Positions 1 through 12,696 of a DNA stretch of 64,000 nucleotides are shown here, one piece after another. The notes under the pieces are model-generated. The model saw only the letters and a list, made by a program, of their open reading frames with translations. It had not been told where the DNA came from and searched no databases. Origin of the DNA: Cladopsammia gracilis (Eukaryota; Cnidaria; Anthozoa; Scleractinia; Dendrophylliidae); assembly GCA_022457155.1 (NCBI GenBank), contig JAJGOT010000054.1:1883501-1947500 (forward strand), in the 5' to 3' direction. Made by a program: the position numbers and the translations under genes. Each line of letters starts with the position of its first letter. The stretch's first letter is position 1.

Positions 1-699
1 GAAGCTCTGAAACGTGATTTCTGAAACTGAACATAATGTGCCGAAAGTGCAGTTAATCTTTCAGTGTGGTAAGCATTTTTTCTCAAAATGGGATATTTTA
101 TAGACCAGGCTATTTTATTTTTGTTTTCGTCCACATAGTCAGTGGCCACTTACGTAACCGTAACTTCGTCAATGTAAGGGAACATTTCCAGTGTAACAAT
201 ACAGCTGTGTCGTAATAGAGAAATCGCAACCAATCAAAGGGAAGAAACTGGTGAAATTGGAAGTGGTTCTGATAATTCTCTTCGAATTCTTCATATGCTC
301 ATAACTAGAATAATAGTCCATCTATTCACCCCAGTAGACTCTATTAAAGACTGAATTGCGCTAAAGAGTAAGCCATCAAGATTTCAGAATGCCACCACAA
401 ATCAGCAGTCAAAAGTGAAGGGAAAGCACACAACGACTCACACCATATCAGTTTGTTTACTTGTGACTGGGACAAATTATAATTCTTCATGCAAACCCTT
501 GAGAATTGAAAACTTGAATAATATTTCATTGATTCACTTGAATTACATGTAAAGAGCGTGGAGGAGTCAAATTTAACAGGAATTCCAATTTATAATAAAA
601 AAAATATGAATGTAACCAATGTAGCATTATGAGATATTCATACCTACAAATGTATATCTCACGCATCTGGTAAAATGACGATGCTCCAAAATAACGAAA
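1..699. other. Unannotated left flank
   Basis: AT-rich sequence. The only open frame, about 61 codons on the minus strand near 344-529, has no recognisable motif. I see nothing here beyond the approach to the tandem repeat that starts near 700. Confidence 0.5.
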
Positions 700-3083
700 T
701 TACTACCCATTCAAGAAAATAATGAAAGCAAAGATTCTTTTTTTACTATTCTATCAAAGGACTCCAAATGCAAACATCAAAACGTTATTTCTTTCCATTT
801 GAAATGAGGAAAATATATTGGAAAGCCGTATGCACTGGTTAGTGGAATTAGCAAGAAAAGTTTAAAGGAGTGAAAATTTGCATTATTCACATATTAAAAA
901 AAGTAATACTAATAGTTACATTATTTATATAGGGTAGCGGGTAGCAGCTAAACAATGCTACCTCAGGGAGTGGTCGCCCCTGCCCACGTGAGCCATGTTG
1001 CCAGCCACACACTTCAGTCACACCCATGTAGACATGTGTATCGAGCCACACCCATGACATTCAGCCACAACTGTGCACACAGGCCATTCATCCAGCAAAT
1101 CCCATGTAGACATTCAATCCATGGAGTCACTGCTATGCACACATGTCATCCATTCAGCCCTTGCGATGCACACATGCCACAGATCCAGTCACTACTGTGC
1201 ACACATGCAATTTAGCAATTGACCCACCTCTTTGCATACATGCCTTTCATGCAGTCACTCCTATGTACACATATGACCCATCTAGGCACCCACAGGCACA
1301 CAGCATGCCATTCATCAAACAATGGTTCCATCCACTAACCTATCATCGCACTCATCTGTCTACTGTGCTTGGTTGTCCTTTAATCCATCTGCGCATCACA
1401 GGATGGGTAGGAGAATGTAGGATTGGCCAGGTGGGATTGCAGATAGATGGACTGATGAGTGGAAGAGAGAGGGGTGTGGTGGATGTTATCTTTTCATCTA
1501 CCCACCCACTCATTCACCCACACAACTGTCTGTGCACTCACCCTTCGAACAAACACATTTGTTGATTCATTCACCTATCCATGCATCCATGCATGCATTC
1601 AACCATCAATTCATCCGTTCATGCACTCATTAATCCTTCAATTGGCGTAGCAGTCCTTCACCTTAATCATACATGCATTCATCTTTCCTCCCAACTGTGT
1701 ACTGAACCTTTTCTCCATCCTTCTGTCCACCCGTACATCTTGCTGGTCCCTCCATCCATGCACTTGTCCGGGAGTATATGGATGAAGGAACAGGCAGATG
1801 GATTGGTGGATCCCTTGATGGGTATAGATTCATCTATCTACCAATCCACTTACCAATTCCAACTTCCATCAATCACCCCGGACTGGTGGATGGACGAAGG
1901 AAGTGGCAATTGTATTGGTTGGTAGGTATGAGGTCGGATGGTTAAATGGATGAGTACACAAATGGGAGGGAAGATGAATGCATGGATGATTAAGGTGAAG
2001 GATAGCTGGCTTGATTGGTGGATTGATTAGTGCATGAGGGGATGAATTGAAGGATGGTTGCAAACGTGAATGCGTAGATACATGAATGAATTGACGGGTG
2101 TGTTTGTTCGTTGGGTGAGTGCATAGACAGGTGTGTGGGTGAATGAATGGGTAGGTTGATGAATTGATGACATCCACTCCACCTTTCTCGCTTCTAGTCA
2201 CCAATCTATCTATCTGCAATCTCACCTTGCTATACCTCCATTTTCCTGCTCACCCTGTGATGTTCGGATGGATTAAGGGACAACCAAGTACCGGTAGATG
2301 GATTAGTGGGATGGAAGGTTTTGTGGATGGAAGCATAGTTTGATGGATTGCAGCATGTGTGCATGTGGCTGGCTGGATGGGTTGTTTTGTGTGTATGGGA
2401 ATGGCTGCATAGGAGGGCTGTGTGTACAGGGGTGGGTAGATTGCTGGATTGCATGTGTGCATAAGACTGGCTGGATAAGTAGCATGTGAGCATCACAGCA
2501 ACTGGATGGATGATATTTGTGCACTGGAGTGGCTCTATGGATGGTATGTCTGGTGGGATTTGCTGGATGGATAACATGTTTGCACTGGAGTGTATGAATC
2601 TCATTCCAGCCATTTAACCACCAATACACCTGTCATTTTAACATCCATTAAGGATGTTCACATAAAAATCTTACAAAACTGATTTTTTTTAATGATACTT
2701 GTCAAAAAAATGTCAAAAATTGGAGTCTTGGCTGGTTTCAGAGGTATCTGATATCTGAAAAGCCACCAATACACCTGTCATTTTTACATCTATTCAGGAT
2801 GTTCACGTAAAAATCTTCCAAAATTGACTTTCTTTAATGATACTTAGCAAAGAAAATGTCAAAAATTGGAGACTTGGTTGGTTTCAGAGATATCTGATAT
2901 GTGAAAAGCCACCATAATTTTAAAAGATATTTCTTTCTTATTCGAAATGGTCCCAATGTCTGTTAGTTGAAAATATTGCAAATGAATCTCTAGAATGGCA
3001 TGTTCTATAGATAATTGTATATGACTGGGTCTATTAGGCAACTTAAATCAACTGGAAATGTCACTTTATAAAACCTTCATTAA

Positions 3084-3852
3084 CCCTATTCGGCCTGGGG
3101 GGGCACAAAGTGCCTGCGCTGACTTTCAACATTCATAACTTCCTTAATATGTATTCAAACCCCATCAAACTTTGTGACTTTTCCTGAAATTTATCTGGCA
3201 ACAATTTCATATGACAATTTTTTGATCACGTGACTTGATGTTTCCATGGCAACAATACCTTGACAGCCATGTTTTTTGAAATTTGCATATTATTTTTATA
3301 CCTTTGAATGAACAAAAACAATGTATATTCAGGGTTGTCCCTAACAGCCGGCAGCCGGCAGAATTAACCGGCTACTTCGGTCGTTTGTGCCGGCTACTTT
3401 TGTGATAAATACATTTTTTTTAAAGACAAATTATTTGTTTCTTTACTGATGCTATCCGGCTACTTAGAAATTTTTGCCAGCTACTTGAAAAGTTGTGGAC
3501 AACCCTGTATATTGGTATAACTTTTGTGTTTTTACGTCATTTAGCGTTTATTGATTGGTTTTCATTGATTTTGGGTGAATTTGGACGGTTTTTAAGAGGT
3601 TTTAAAAAAATTCAGAAATCCAAGATGGCGGATCCAAGATGGCGGCCGCATAACTAATTACCTAATAACTACGTCATATGACGTCATCGTTCCATTGTGT
3701 GGACCGCAAAGGAGACAGTTTTGGACGTACTATGTACCCTCTAGGTTTCATTGTCATAGCCTTAATGTTCTTGAAGTTACGAAGGGGGGGGGGGCACAAT
3801 GTGCCCCCCCCCCAGGCTCAGAAACTCAAAAAAAAGCCCAGGCCGAATAGGG
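3084..3852. mobile_element. piggyBac-like MITE with TTAA target duplication
   Basis: The ends are perfect inverted repeats: CCCTATTCGGCCTGGG at the left and its complement at the right. TTAA flanks both sides (3080-3083 and 3853-3856). Tandem copy 2 has a single TTAA at the same point (about 6293-6296, 'cttcattaaatcacatc'), so the empty site is visible in the same window. CCC...GGG ends with TTAA duplication are typical of piggyBac (Kolobok also uses TTAA). No transposase is present, so it is non-autonomous. A G-run lies inside each end. Confidence 0.85.
3330..3507. mobile_element. Small nested inverted-repeat element
   Basis: A 178-bp insertion inside the TTAA-flanked MITE. Its ends are CAGGGTTGTCC and the complement GGACAACCCTG, with TATATT on both sides (3324-3329 and 3508-3513), which looks like a 6-bp target duplication. 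The interior repeats 'ccggctact'. Superfamily is uncertain: the ends resemble hAT-like CAGGG, but the duplication is not 8 bp. Confidence 0.65.
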
Positions 3853-3945
3853 TTAAATGACATCATTTTCTGACCCTAACAGTCTCAAATTGGCTGGAGT
3901 CAAGGCCATGCGATTAAAAAAATGGAAACATTTTAAACTTAAACA

Positions 3946-6383
3946 AAATTAGTACCCATTCAAGAAAAATAATGATAGCAAAGATTCTTGTTTTACTGTT
4001 CCATCAAAGGACTCCAAATGCAAACATCAAAACATTATTTCTTTCCATTTGTAATGAGAATTAGCTGGAAAAGTTTAAAGGAGTGAAAATTTGCATTATT
4101 CACAAGTTAAAAAAAGTAATACTAATAGTTACATTATTTATATACGGTAGCGGGTAGCAGCTAAACAATGCTACCTCAGGGGGTGGTCGCCCCTGCCCAC
4201 ATGAGCCATGTTGCCAGCCACACACTTCAGCCACACCCATGTAGATATGTGTATCTAGCCACACCCATGACATTCAGCCACAACCATGCACACAGGCCTT
4301 CCATCCAGCAAATCCCATGCAGACATTCAATCCATGGAGTCACTGCTATGCACACGTCATCCATTCAGCCCTTGCGATGCACACATGCCACAAATCCAGT
4401 CACTACTGTGCACACATGCAATTTAGCAATTGACCCACTTCTTTGCATACATGCCTTTCATGCAGTCACTCCTATGTACACATATGACACATCTAGGCAC
4501 CCACAGGCACACAGCATGCCATTCATCAAACAATGGTTCCATCCACTAACCTATCATCGCACTCATCTGTCTACTGTGCTTGGTTGTCCTTTAATCCATC
4601 TGCCCATCACAGGATGGGTAGGAGAATGTAGGATTGGCCAGGTGGGATTGCAGATAGATGGACTGATGAGTGGAAGAGAGAGGGGTGTGGCGGATGTTAT
4701 CTTTTCATCTACCCACCCACTCATTCACCCACACAACTGTCTGTGCACTCACCCTTTGAACAAACACATTTGTTGATTCATTCACCTATCCACGCATCCA
4801 TGCATGCATTCAACCATCAATTCATCCGTTCATGCACTCATTAATCCTTCAATTGGCGTAGCAGTCCTTCACCTTAATCATCCATGCATTCATCTTCCCT
4901 CCCAACTGTGTACTGAACCTTTTCTCCATCCTTCTGTCCACCCGTACATCTTGCTGGTCCCTCCATCCATGCACTTGTCCGGGAGTGTATGGATGAAGGA
5001 ACAGGCAGATGGATTGGTGGATCCCTTGATGGGTATAGATTCATCTATCTACCAATCCACTTACCAATTCCAACTTCCATCAATCACCCCGGACTGGTGG
5101 ATGGACGAAGGAAGTGGCAATTGTATTGGTTGGTAGGTATGAGGTCGGATGGTTAAATGGATGAGTACACAAATGGGAGGGAAGATGAATGCATGGATGA
5201 TTAAGGTGAAGGATAGCTGGCTTGATTGGTGGATTGATTAGTGCATAAAGAGATGAATTGAAGGATGGTTGCAAACGTGAATGCGTAGATACGTGAATGA
5301 ATTGACGGGTGTGTTTGTTCGCTGGGTAAGTGCATAGACAGGTGTGTGGGTGAATGAATGGGTAGGTTGATGAATTGATGACATCCACTCCACCTTTCTC
5401 GCTTCTAGTCACCAATCTATCGATCTGCAATCTCACCTTGCTATACCTCCATTTTCCTGCCCACCCTGTGATGTTCGGATGGATTAAGGGACAACCAAGT
5501 ACCGGTAGATGGATTAGTGGGATGGAAGGTTTTGTGGATGGAAGCATAGTTTGATGGATTGCAGCATGTGTGCATGTGGCTGGCTGGATGGGTTGTTTTG
5601 TGTGTATGGGAATGGCTGCATAGGAGGGCTGTGTGTACAGGGGTGGGTAGATTGCTGGATTGCATGTGTGCATAAGACTGGCTGGATAAGTAGCATGTGA
5701 GCATCACAGCAACTGGATGGATGATATTTGTGCACTAGAGTGGCTCTATGGTTGGTATGTCTGGTGGGATTTGCTGGATGGATAACATGTTTGCACTGGA
5801 GTGTATGAATCTCATTTGAGCCACTTAACCACCAATGCGCCTGTCATTTTAACGTCCATTCAGGATGTTCACGTAAAAATCGTACAAAATTAATTTTTTT
5901 AATGATACTTGTCAAAAGAAAAATGTCAAAAATTGGAGTCTTGGTTGGTTTCAGAGGTATCTGATATCTGAAAAGCCACCAATACACCTGTCATTTTTAC
6001 ATCTATTAAGGATGTTCACGTAAAAATCTTCCAAAATTGACTTTCTTTAATGATACTTATCAAACAAAATGTCAAAAATTGGAGACTTGGTTGGTTTCAG
6101 AGATATCTGATATGTGAAAAGCCACCATAATTTTAAAAGATATTTCTTTCTTATTCGAAATGGCCTCAATGTCTGTTAGTTGAAAATATTGCAAATGAAT
6201 CTCTAGAATGGCATGTTCTATAGATAATTGTATATGACTGGGTCTATTAGGCAACTTAAATCAACTGGAAATGTCACTTTATAAAACCTTCATTAAATCA
6301 CATCATTTTCTGACCCTAACAGTCGCAAATTGGCTGGAGTCAATGCCATGCGATTAAAAAAATGGAAAAATTTTAAACTTAAA
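3946..6383. repeat. Large tandem unit, copy 2
   Basis: Second copy of the unit, closely matching copies 1 and 3. It lacks the 769-bp MITE (intact TTAA near 6293) and has a short deletion near 4050, where copies 1 and 3 carry an extra ~35 bp ('ggaaaatatat...ggtta'). The palindromic CATCCATT/GGATGGAT core spans about 4168-5810. Confidence 0.85.
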
Positions 6384-8265
6384 CAAAATTAGTACCCATT
6401 CAAAAAAAATAATGATAGCAAAGATTCTTGTTTTACTGTTCCATCAAAGGACTCCAAATGCAAACATCAAAACATTATTTCTTTCCATTTGTAATGAGGA
6501 AAATATATGGGAAAGCCGTATGCACTGGTTAAAGGAATTAGCAAGAAAAGTTTAAAGGAGTGAAAATTTGCATTATTCACAAGTTTAAAAAAGTAATACT
6601 AATAGTTACATTATTTATATAGGGTAGCGGGTAGCAGCTAAACAATGCTACCTCAGGGAGTGGTCGCCCCTGCCCACGTGAGCCATGTTGCCAGCCACAC
6701 ACATCAGCCAGACCCATGTAGACATGTTTATCTAGCCACACCCATGACATTCAGCCACAACCATGCACACAGGCCTTCCATCCAGCAAATCCCATGCAGA
6801 CATTCAATCCATGGAGTCACTGCTATGCTCACATGTCATCCATTCAGCCCTTGCGATGCACACATGCCACAAATCCAGTCACTACTGTGCACACATGCAA
6901 TTTAGCAATTGACCCACTTCTTTGCATACATGCCTTTCATGCAGTCACTCCAATGTACACATATGACCCATCTAGGCACCCACAGGCACACAGTATGCCA
7001 TTCATCAAACAATAGTTTCATCCACTAACCTATCATCGTACTCATCTGTGTACTGTGCTTGGTTGTCCTTTAATCCATCTGCCCATCACATGATGGGTAG
7101 GAGAATGTAGGATTGGCCAGGTGGGATTGCAGATAGATGGACTGATGAGTGGAAGAGAGAGGGGTGTGGTGGATGTTATCTTTTCATCTACCCACCCACT
7201 CATTCACCCACACAACTGTCTGTGCACTCACCCTTCGAACAAACACATTCGTTGATTCATTCACCTATCCACGCATCCATGCATGCATTCAACCATCAAT
7301 TCATCCGTTCATGCACTCATTAATCCTTCAATTGGTGTAGCAGTCCTTCATCTTAATCATCCATGCATTCATCTTCCCTCCCAACTGTGTACTGAACCTT
7401 TTCTCCATCCTTCTGTCCACCCGTACATCTTGCTGGTCCCTCCATCCATGCACTTGTCCGAGAGTGTATGGATGAAGGAACAGGCAGATGGATTGGTGGA
7501 TCCCTTGATGGGTATAGATTCATCTATCTACCAATCCACTTACCAATTCCAACTTCCATCAATCACCCCGGACTGGTGGATGGACGAAGGAAGTGGCAAT
7601 TGTATTGGTTGGTAGGTATGAGGTCGGATGGTTAAATGGATGAGTACACAAATGGGAGGGAAGATGAATGCATGGATGATTAAGGTGAAGGATAGCTGGC
7701 TTGATTGGTGGATTGATTAGTGCATGAGGGGATGAACTGAAGGATGGTTGCAAACATGAATGCATAGATACGTGAATGAATTGACGGGTGTGTTTGTTCG
7801 CTGGGTGAGTGCATAGACAGGTGTGTGAGTGAATGAATGGGTAGGTTGATGAAATGATAACATCCACTCCACCTTTCTCGCTTCTAGTCACCAATCTATC
7901 GATCTGCAATCTCACCTTGCTATACCTCCATTTTCCTGCCCACCCTGTGATGTTCGGATGGATTAAGGGACAACCAAGTAGATGGATTAGTGGGATGGAA
8001 GGTTTTGTGGATGGAAGCATAGTTTGATGGATCGCATCATGTGTGCATGTGGCTGACTGGATGGGTTGTTTTGTGTGTATGGGAATGGCTGCATAGGAGG
8101 GCCGTGTGTACAGGGGTGGGTAGATTGCTGGATTGCATGTGTGCATAAGACTGGCTGGATAAGTAGCATGTGAGCATCACAGCAACTGGATGGATGATAT
8201 TTGTGCACTGGAGTGGCTCTATGGATGGTATGTGTCATGGGATTTGCTGGATGGATAACATGTTT
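6384..8265. repeat. Large tandem unit, copy 3 (truncated)
   Basis: Third copy. It matches the others up to about 8265, then changes abruptly to unrelated sequence ('tttataatttcaaacttgag'). The missing part is the 3' section with the duplicated 143-bp motif. A 12-bp deletion near 7980 removes an 'accggtagatgg'-like stretch seen in copies 1 and 2. Confidence 0.8.
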
Positions 8266-9620
8266 GCATTTATAATTTCAAACTTGAGACCAAATTAATT
8301 GAGATTGTTTAGGATTTAGAGTTATTTTTTGTAGAGTTCTTGCAAGAAGAAACAGTAAAAGATTCATCAATCGTGTTGTTAAGCATATTGATTTATCCTA
8401 ATTCTTCTCAATACCTGTGTTTTTAATAATAGCAGTCATCACTGGATGTTTAAAATTGTACAATGCAAAGAAAGTTTTCTATCGAAAGGGAGTGAATGGT
8501 CAATCATACGCATTTGAAAATACGAGTTAAAAAAAAACATTCTTGCATGAGACAGGTGTAAAAGTCAACCAAATTTACCAAATCCCAGATTTCATTTCAC
8601 ACAATGCATATTTATGTCACGCATTGTTTGAGGACTATTTATTGTCTCAGGAAGGCTGGTTCAAAAGAAGCATAACTTAGAAAATAAGATAGGGTGCCCT
8701 GAGTAAGAAACCATTTTACTGAAAGTTTCAAGTTTCAATTTGAATTGAGAAGTTCTCCTTTTGTTCAGTCGTGCATGCAGTGGAGGTCATGGCCCTTCAC
8801 AGTTTGTGAAGGACTACACTAGTGTCTGCCATTTTTTTATTTTAACTATAGCAGACTAGTTGTTAAAGGAGCTAAGCTATTTCATGGAGATTATCATGTT
8901 TCTGGCTCAAAACACTTTATGATCAGTAATAGTAATTGGACTGAGTGGAGTCCAAGTCAGGGAGTAATGGGGTGAGTAAATTTAAATCAGCCGAGCATAG
9001 CGCGAGGATGATTAGAAATTACGAGCACTATTGCCGCTGAATTGTATGACATGAAGTTTAATCACTAATTAATACATCAATAACAAAATTTGAGATTAAA
9101 AAGTCAATGTGGGGTTTTTTGTACTCAAAACGTCAAGGATATTTTCTATCAGTTCGAAAGCAGGAGGAGAAAGCGAAAAAAGGAACCCATTTAAGGGCAC
9201 CTGATTGATGCGCGTGCAGTGTAAGTGTCCAATTACAGCTATCCAATTGCCAAAACTTGTAATTGGACAGCGGTAATTGGACACCCACATGATGTGCGTC
9301 AATTGCATAAAAAATAGGCGTGCCGATGACCAATCACAATCAAGAATTTTGTTATTGATATGATTATACAGATTATATATCAATTCAAGTGACTTTTCGA
9401 AGAGAAATTCAACCACAATCAGTTTTCAGTGAAATAAGCTGGAAAACTTCAATTTTTGACAAATGAACTGAACACAATATGACCTTCGGGGAAACTGTCT
9501 AATAACATCTACTGTTAACAATACAAATTTTGTATTCCGAAAATAGCATTCTTATCTTATTTAGCTAGCTAACAGTAACATTGCAGATGAAAATCCAGAC
9601 CCTTAAAGCCCAGTCTCGCT
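8266..9620. other. Intergenic, no gene recognised
   Basis: AT-rich sequence with a 106-codon minus-strand open frame (9096-9416) that resembles no family I know and overlaps a hairpin, so I do not call it. The only clear structure is the inverted repeat at 9225-9284. Confidence 0.5.
9225..9284. repeat. Hairpin, 24-bp imperfect arms
   Basis: The left arm begins gtgtccaattacagct and pairs with the right arm ending ggtaattggacac, with a short AT-rich loop. Each arm contains two near copies of 'TCCAATT'. It could be one end or the core of a small foldback element; I found no target duplication. Confidence 0.6.
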
Positions 9621-9711
9621 AAATTACGAGAACACCAAGACTACGCATGAGTTTGGGGCAAACGAGTGATTTATTGAACGCTACAGCGAAGAGCAATAAA
9701 AAGAATAAAAC
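9621..9711 (-). repeat. Split direct repeat B2
   Basis: Starts aaattacgagaacaccaaga and ends near agaataaaac. Nearly identical to 9857-9946; only a few substitutions are visible (for example cgcatgag versus cgcacgag). This is the outermost 3' repeat in element orientation. Confidence 0.85.
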
Positions 9712-9729
9712 AAGGGCAGGAGGGAGGGA

Positions 9730-9857
9730 AAAGACAGCGAAGAGATCGCGAACTGACCTTTGAGCCGACGCTCAAGACTTTAATAGATCCAGAAGAAACT
9801 TGACACGAGGGGGTGTGTCCCCGACTAATTAACTGTTTTGACAGGCCAAAACCACCA
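9730..9857 (-). repeat. Split direct repeat A2
   Basis: Starts aagacagcgaagagatcgcg and ends gccaaaaccacca. Repeated at 13771-13898 with few differences (acacgaggg versus acatgaggg; ccccgac versus ccctggc). It abuts B1 at 9857. Confidence 0.85.
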
Positions 9858-9946
9858 AATTACGAGAACACCAAGACTACGCACGAGTTTGGGGCAAACG
9901 AGTGATTTATTGAACGCTACAGCGAAGAGCAATAAAAAGAATAAAA
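9857..9946 (-). repeat. Split direct repeat B1
   Basis: Second copy of the aaattacgag... repeat, lying directly next to A2 and just downstream of the recombinase gene in element orientation. The two junctions expected for Ngaro-type ends are therefore both present. Confidence 0.85.
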
Positions 9947-9999
9947 CCCCAAACCCAAGAGGGGAAGATGAAATGAGAACGGAGGGGTGAAAAAAAAAA

Positions 10000-10986
10000 T
10001 TATTGAAAGGATAAATTGGAAAGCCTGGCAGAAATGAAATGCAATATGTCAAGTTTCTTCTGAGTAGATAATTTAAGATAAACTAGATAAGCGTCGCTTC
10101 GCCAGTCGCCCTGCACTTTGATAAATTCAGTAGGTGCACCACAATTGAAAGCAAAAGTAGCTCCCCCTTGACGAAAACTGCGCGAAGAAAAATTGCAAGG
10201 GTTAAGACTCACTGACGCTACACACGATTTGAAAAAACGGTTGAATTGAGCGGCGAAGATAGGCCTAAGTTCGCCACACTGATTAAGAACAAACAAAGGC
10301 GAATTAGCTTGTGCCGGCACCATGCTTAGATAACGCTTCAAGGCGGTGACCGGGCACAACACAGAATTGGGAATAAACGGCAACAGAATTTCGAGAACGC
10401 GCTGGTGAAATTGAATTGTTTTGGTCCTGTAAACCTTAAGAACCGCTCCCGTAGAATTAAAAGAGACATCTTCACGCTTGAGGAAATAAGCATTGCCGGA
10501 CTGAGTGTCTGCTAAAGAATACGGCATTAAATTTGAAATTCTGAGAAATGAGAAAAAGGCAACTAAAAACGCTGCATGCATACAAATATGTAATGGTAGA
10601 GACCAATTAAAATATTTAAACACATTCAAGAGAATATCAACAGTAACAGGACAAGTGGTGCGTACAGAGTCGCCCATGACACGTTGAAGACCACGCTGCG
10701 TAAGAACTACATCATAATCTCACATGAAGGAAATATCAGCACCAAGGGACCTGTTGATATGCTTAAGAATGTTGATGTAATTAAGTAAAGAACGATAACA
10801 AGATAACGACTTCGAGAGAAAAACTAAATAAGCTAGGAAAGACTGCTTAGAAACAGGAAACGGAACTAAACCAAAAAATTCACAGAACAAAAGATAACTG
10901 TTCAACTGAGTTCTCAAGTTCGCCTTTGTTGACTCCTGGAAGGCAAAGGACTGAAGCTTGTTGGCGTAATCCACCAGTGGTACCAC
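10000..10986 (-). pseudogene. Ngaro-like tyrosine recombinase (one in-frame stop)
   Basis: This enzyme would integrate the circular cDNA of the retrotransposon. The minus-strand frame runs from 10986 to 10000 and is broken once, by TGA at 10717-10719. The N-terminal part (88 residues) looks like a helical core-binding domain. The C-terminal part (225 residues) contains the hydrophobic 'AAFLVAFFSFLRISNL' block with the first catalytic-type Arg, then 'SFRQGGATFAF' with the second Arg, 'GDW' and 'SDAYLVYL' with the candidate nucleophilic Tyr. These are the box motifs of the DIRS/Ngaro recombinase family. The stop and the broken neighbours suggest it is not functional. Confidence 0.8.
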
Positions 10987-11089
10987 ACTTTCTGCAAAAA
11001 CAGAAGGAACATAACGATTTTCAAGATCAAGTTACTCAATCGCGAAACGAAATAAACTGTCAGACACGGGACACTCTGTGAGAGAGAGA

Positions 11090-11563
11090 TCAGCGGCGAG
11101 CGAATGAAACTGGTGACAATAATTGCCAGTGTGGAATCTGCTGAGAGAATCAGCAAGCCAATTGTCACAACCACGAACCGACCGAATGAATAGCTGGATG
11201 TTATACAATGCAAGGAGCAGCAGAGTTCTCGTAAACAGCGCTGCATGAAAACATTGGAGGAATGTTGAGACGAAATAACTGAAACACAGGTGGCGTTATC
11301 CGAGAGAAGTTCTACTTGAAAACCCTGTAGCTTGTGAGCCCACAGCTTGATAGAAATGACAACAGTGAGCAGTTCCAATTCATTGATGTGAAGGCCCTGA
11401 CAGAGTATAAAATCTGGGAACTCCTTGTGAAAAAAGTTGCCGAAACAAACGGCACCACAGCCGGTGAGGCAAGCGTCAGTAGCAAAGAGTTCCGGGGTTG
11501 GAAATTAGGACATCTGACGGTATCACGGAAACACCATTGTACGAGCAAAGAAACAAAAGCCAC
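11090..11563 (-). pseudogene. RNase H domain of the Ngaro-like element, frameshifted
   Basis: Conceptual minus-strand translation in more than one frame gives 'TDACLTGCGAV', 'INELELLTVVISIKLWA' and 'VELLSDNATCVSVI', with the Asp, Glu and Asp expected of a retroelement RNase H. The segments lie in different frames, so at least one or two indels separate them. It directly follows the RT in element order. In life it would remove RNA from the RNA-DNA hybrid. Confidence 0.65.
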
Positions 11564-11673
11564 CAGTTGACGTCGGAGCGAAGGTCATCGGTGATAGCAT
11601 GGACAGTGCTTAGGAGACGAGGAACAAGACCGAAGGGCATTTAAGAAACGATTCATGAAAGCCCTGCCTGGCC

Positions 11674-12651
11674 TCACACTGAAACAAAGGACAATTTACC
11701 CAGTAGCTGTTGCAGTTGGCGCTTCATAAAAGTGGATTTGTGCAGCCAGGTTTGAAGTTCGGATTGCAATTCAGAAATACGAAACTCAGGAACAGACAAA
11801 GTCATGTCCAAGGTGTTGAGCCAAACACCTAAGCAAAGCATTTGGTGGCATGGCGGAGTGTCCTTGTCCGGAGAAGCCATGACTCCTAACTCGTCAAACA
11901 AAGATTTCATACATTGAAAGGAAAACTCAGAAGAATGTGGAGTGTCTGCGCCGTAGAAATCATCAATGTAGACGTCGACAGAAATACCTTCAGAGTTCAA
12001 AATATGGACGATACTCTTGGTAATACGTTGACAAATCAACGTAGCGGAACGAAGACCAAATGGGAGCGACGCATGAAAGTACAAAGAGTCATTGATGCGC
12101 ATCCCTAACAAGGGATAATCCGCTGGGTCAACTGGAATCTGTCTAAAAGCACGCTTCAGATCTCTTTTAAACACATGACATCCACGACCTTTTGCATTGA
12201 CGAAATTGACGAGACGGTCGATACCAGGAAGACGAAGTTTGAAGAACTGGTCCAGATAATGGTCTTTGCTGATCCCATCATTCACCGAAGCACCTTCAGG
12301 AAAACTGAGGTCATGTACAATACGCAGTTCAACAGAATCACGCTTTGGTACACAAAGGAGTGGGGATATCACGCAGTTCGAGATAAAAGGATTGCAACGA
12401 AACGGACCAAAAACGGACTGATAGGAAAGTTCCTTGGTGATATACAAAGCCAAGTAACCAGAGTTCTTGACAGCGGAAGGATGATTGCGAAATGTAGAAG
12501 ACGCCAGCTCTACAGATTTGTAATTAATGGGCCAACCATAACGAAGAAAGTCAATGATTACACAATCTTGATAATGTTCCAAATAACTTGACCAAGTGTC
12601 AACATTAAAACAAGAAAACACCGGACGTTTAGCGCCCAAAAAATTTGGCAC
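11674..12651 (-). CDS. Reverse transcriptase of the Ngaro-like element
   Basis: A 325-residue open frame with RT motifs in order: 'LRIVHDLSFPEGASVND', 'VFKRDLKRAFRQIPV' (first catalytic Asp), 'LPFGLRSA' and the box 'VYIDDFYG' (YxDD-type catalytic pair), followed by 'CLGVWLNT'. These match the DIRS/Ngaro type of RT. This is the best-preserved part of the element: no internal stop is present. It lacks its downstream RNase H in frame, where a stop follows 'GKLSFVSV'. The likely original product was a longer RT-RH polyprotein. Confidence 0.8.
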   Translation of the reverse strand: MPNFLGAKRPVFSCFNVDTWSSYLEHYQDCVIIDFLRYGWPINYKSVELASSTFRNHPSAVKNSGYLALYITKELSYQSVFGPFRCNPFISNCVISPLLCVPKRDSVELRIVHDLSFPEGASVNDGISKDHYLDQFFKLRLPGIDRLVNFVNAKGRGCHVFKRDLKRAFRQIPVDPADYPLLGMRINDSLYFHASLPFGLRSATLICQRITKSIVHILNSEGISVDVYIDDFYGADTPHSSEFSFQCMKSLFDELGVMASPDKDTPPCHQMLCLGVWLNTLDMTLSVPEFRISELQSELQTWLHKSTFMKRQLQQLLGKLSFVSV

Positions 12652-12696
12652 GCCAAACTCTCTAACCTTGTTAGAGAGGACGACTAAAGGATGTAG

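Larger units (their letters stand above)
700..3945. repeat. Large tandem unit, copy 1
   Basis: First of three head-to-tail copies. It starts with a stretch around 'acccattcaagaaaataatg', followed by the marker 'aatgctacctcaggg' at about 956. The core (about 955-2610) is rich in CATCCATT on the left and its complement GGATGGAT on the right, so it forms an imperfect inverted repeat of about 0.8 kb per arm. A 143-bp direct duplication follows (about 2622 and 2763, both starting 'ccaccaatacacctgtcatt'). Many open frames rich in His, Pro, Ser and Thr arise from this simple-sequence bias; I do not regard them as genes. This copy is longer than the others because it holds a 769-bp insertion. Confidence 0.85.

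Noticed and set aside
955..8240. Many 60-200-codon open frames rich in His, Thr, Pro and Ser.
   Set aside because: They occur on both strands of a CATCCATT/GGATGGAT-type repeat and repeat with the tandem unit; composition explains them.
9096..9416. 106-codon minus-strand open frame.
   Set aside because: No motif, overlaps a hairpin, and an overlapping second frame is equally long in part.
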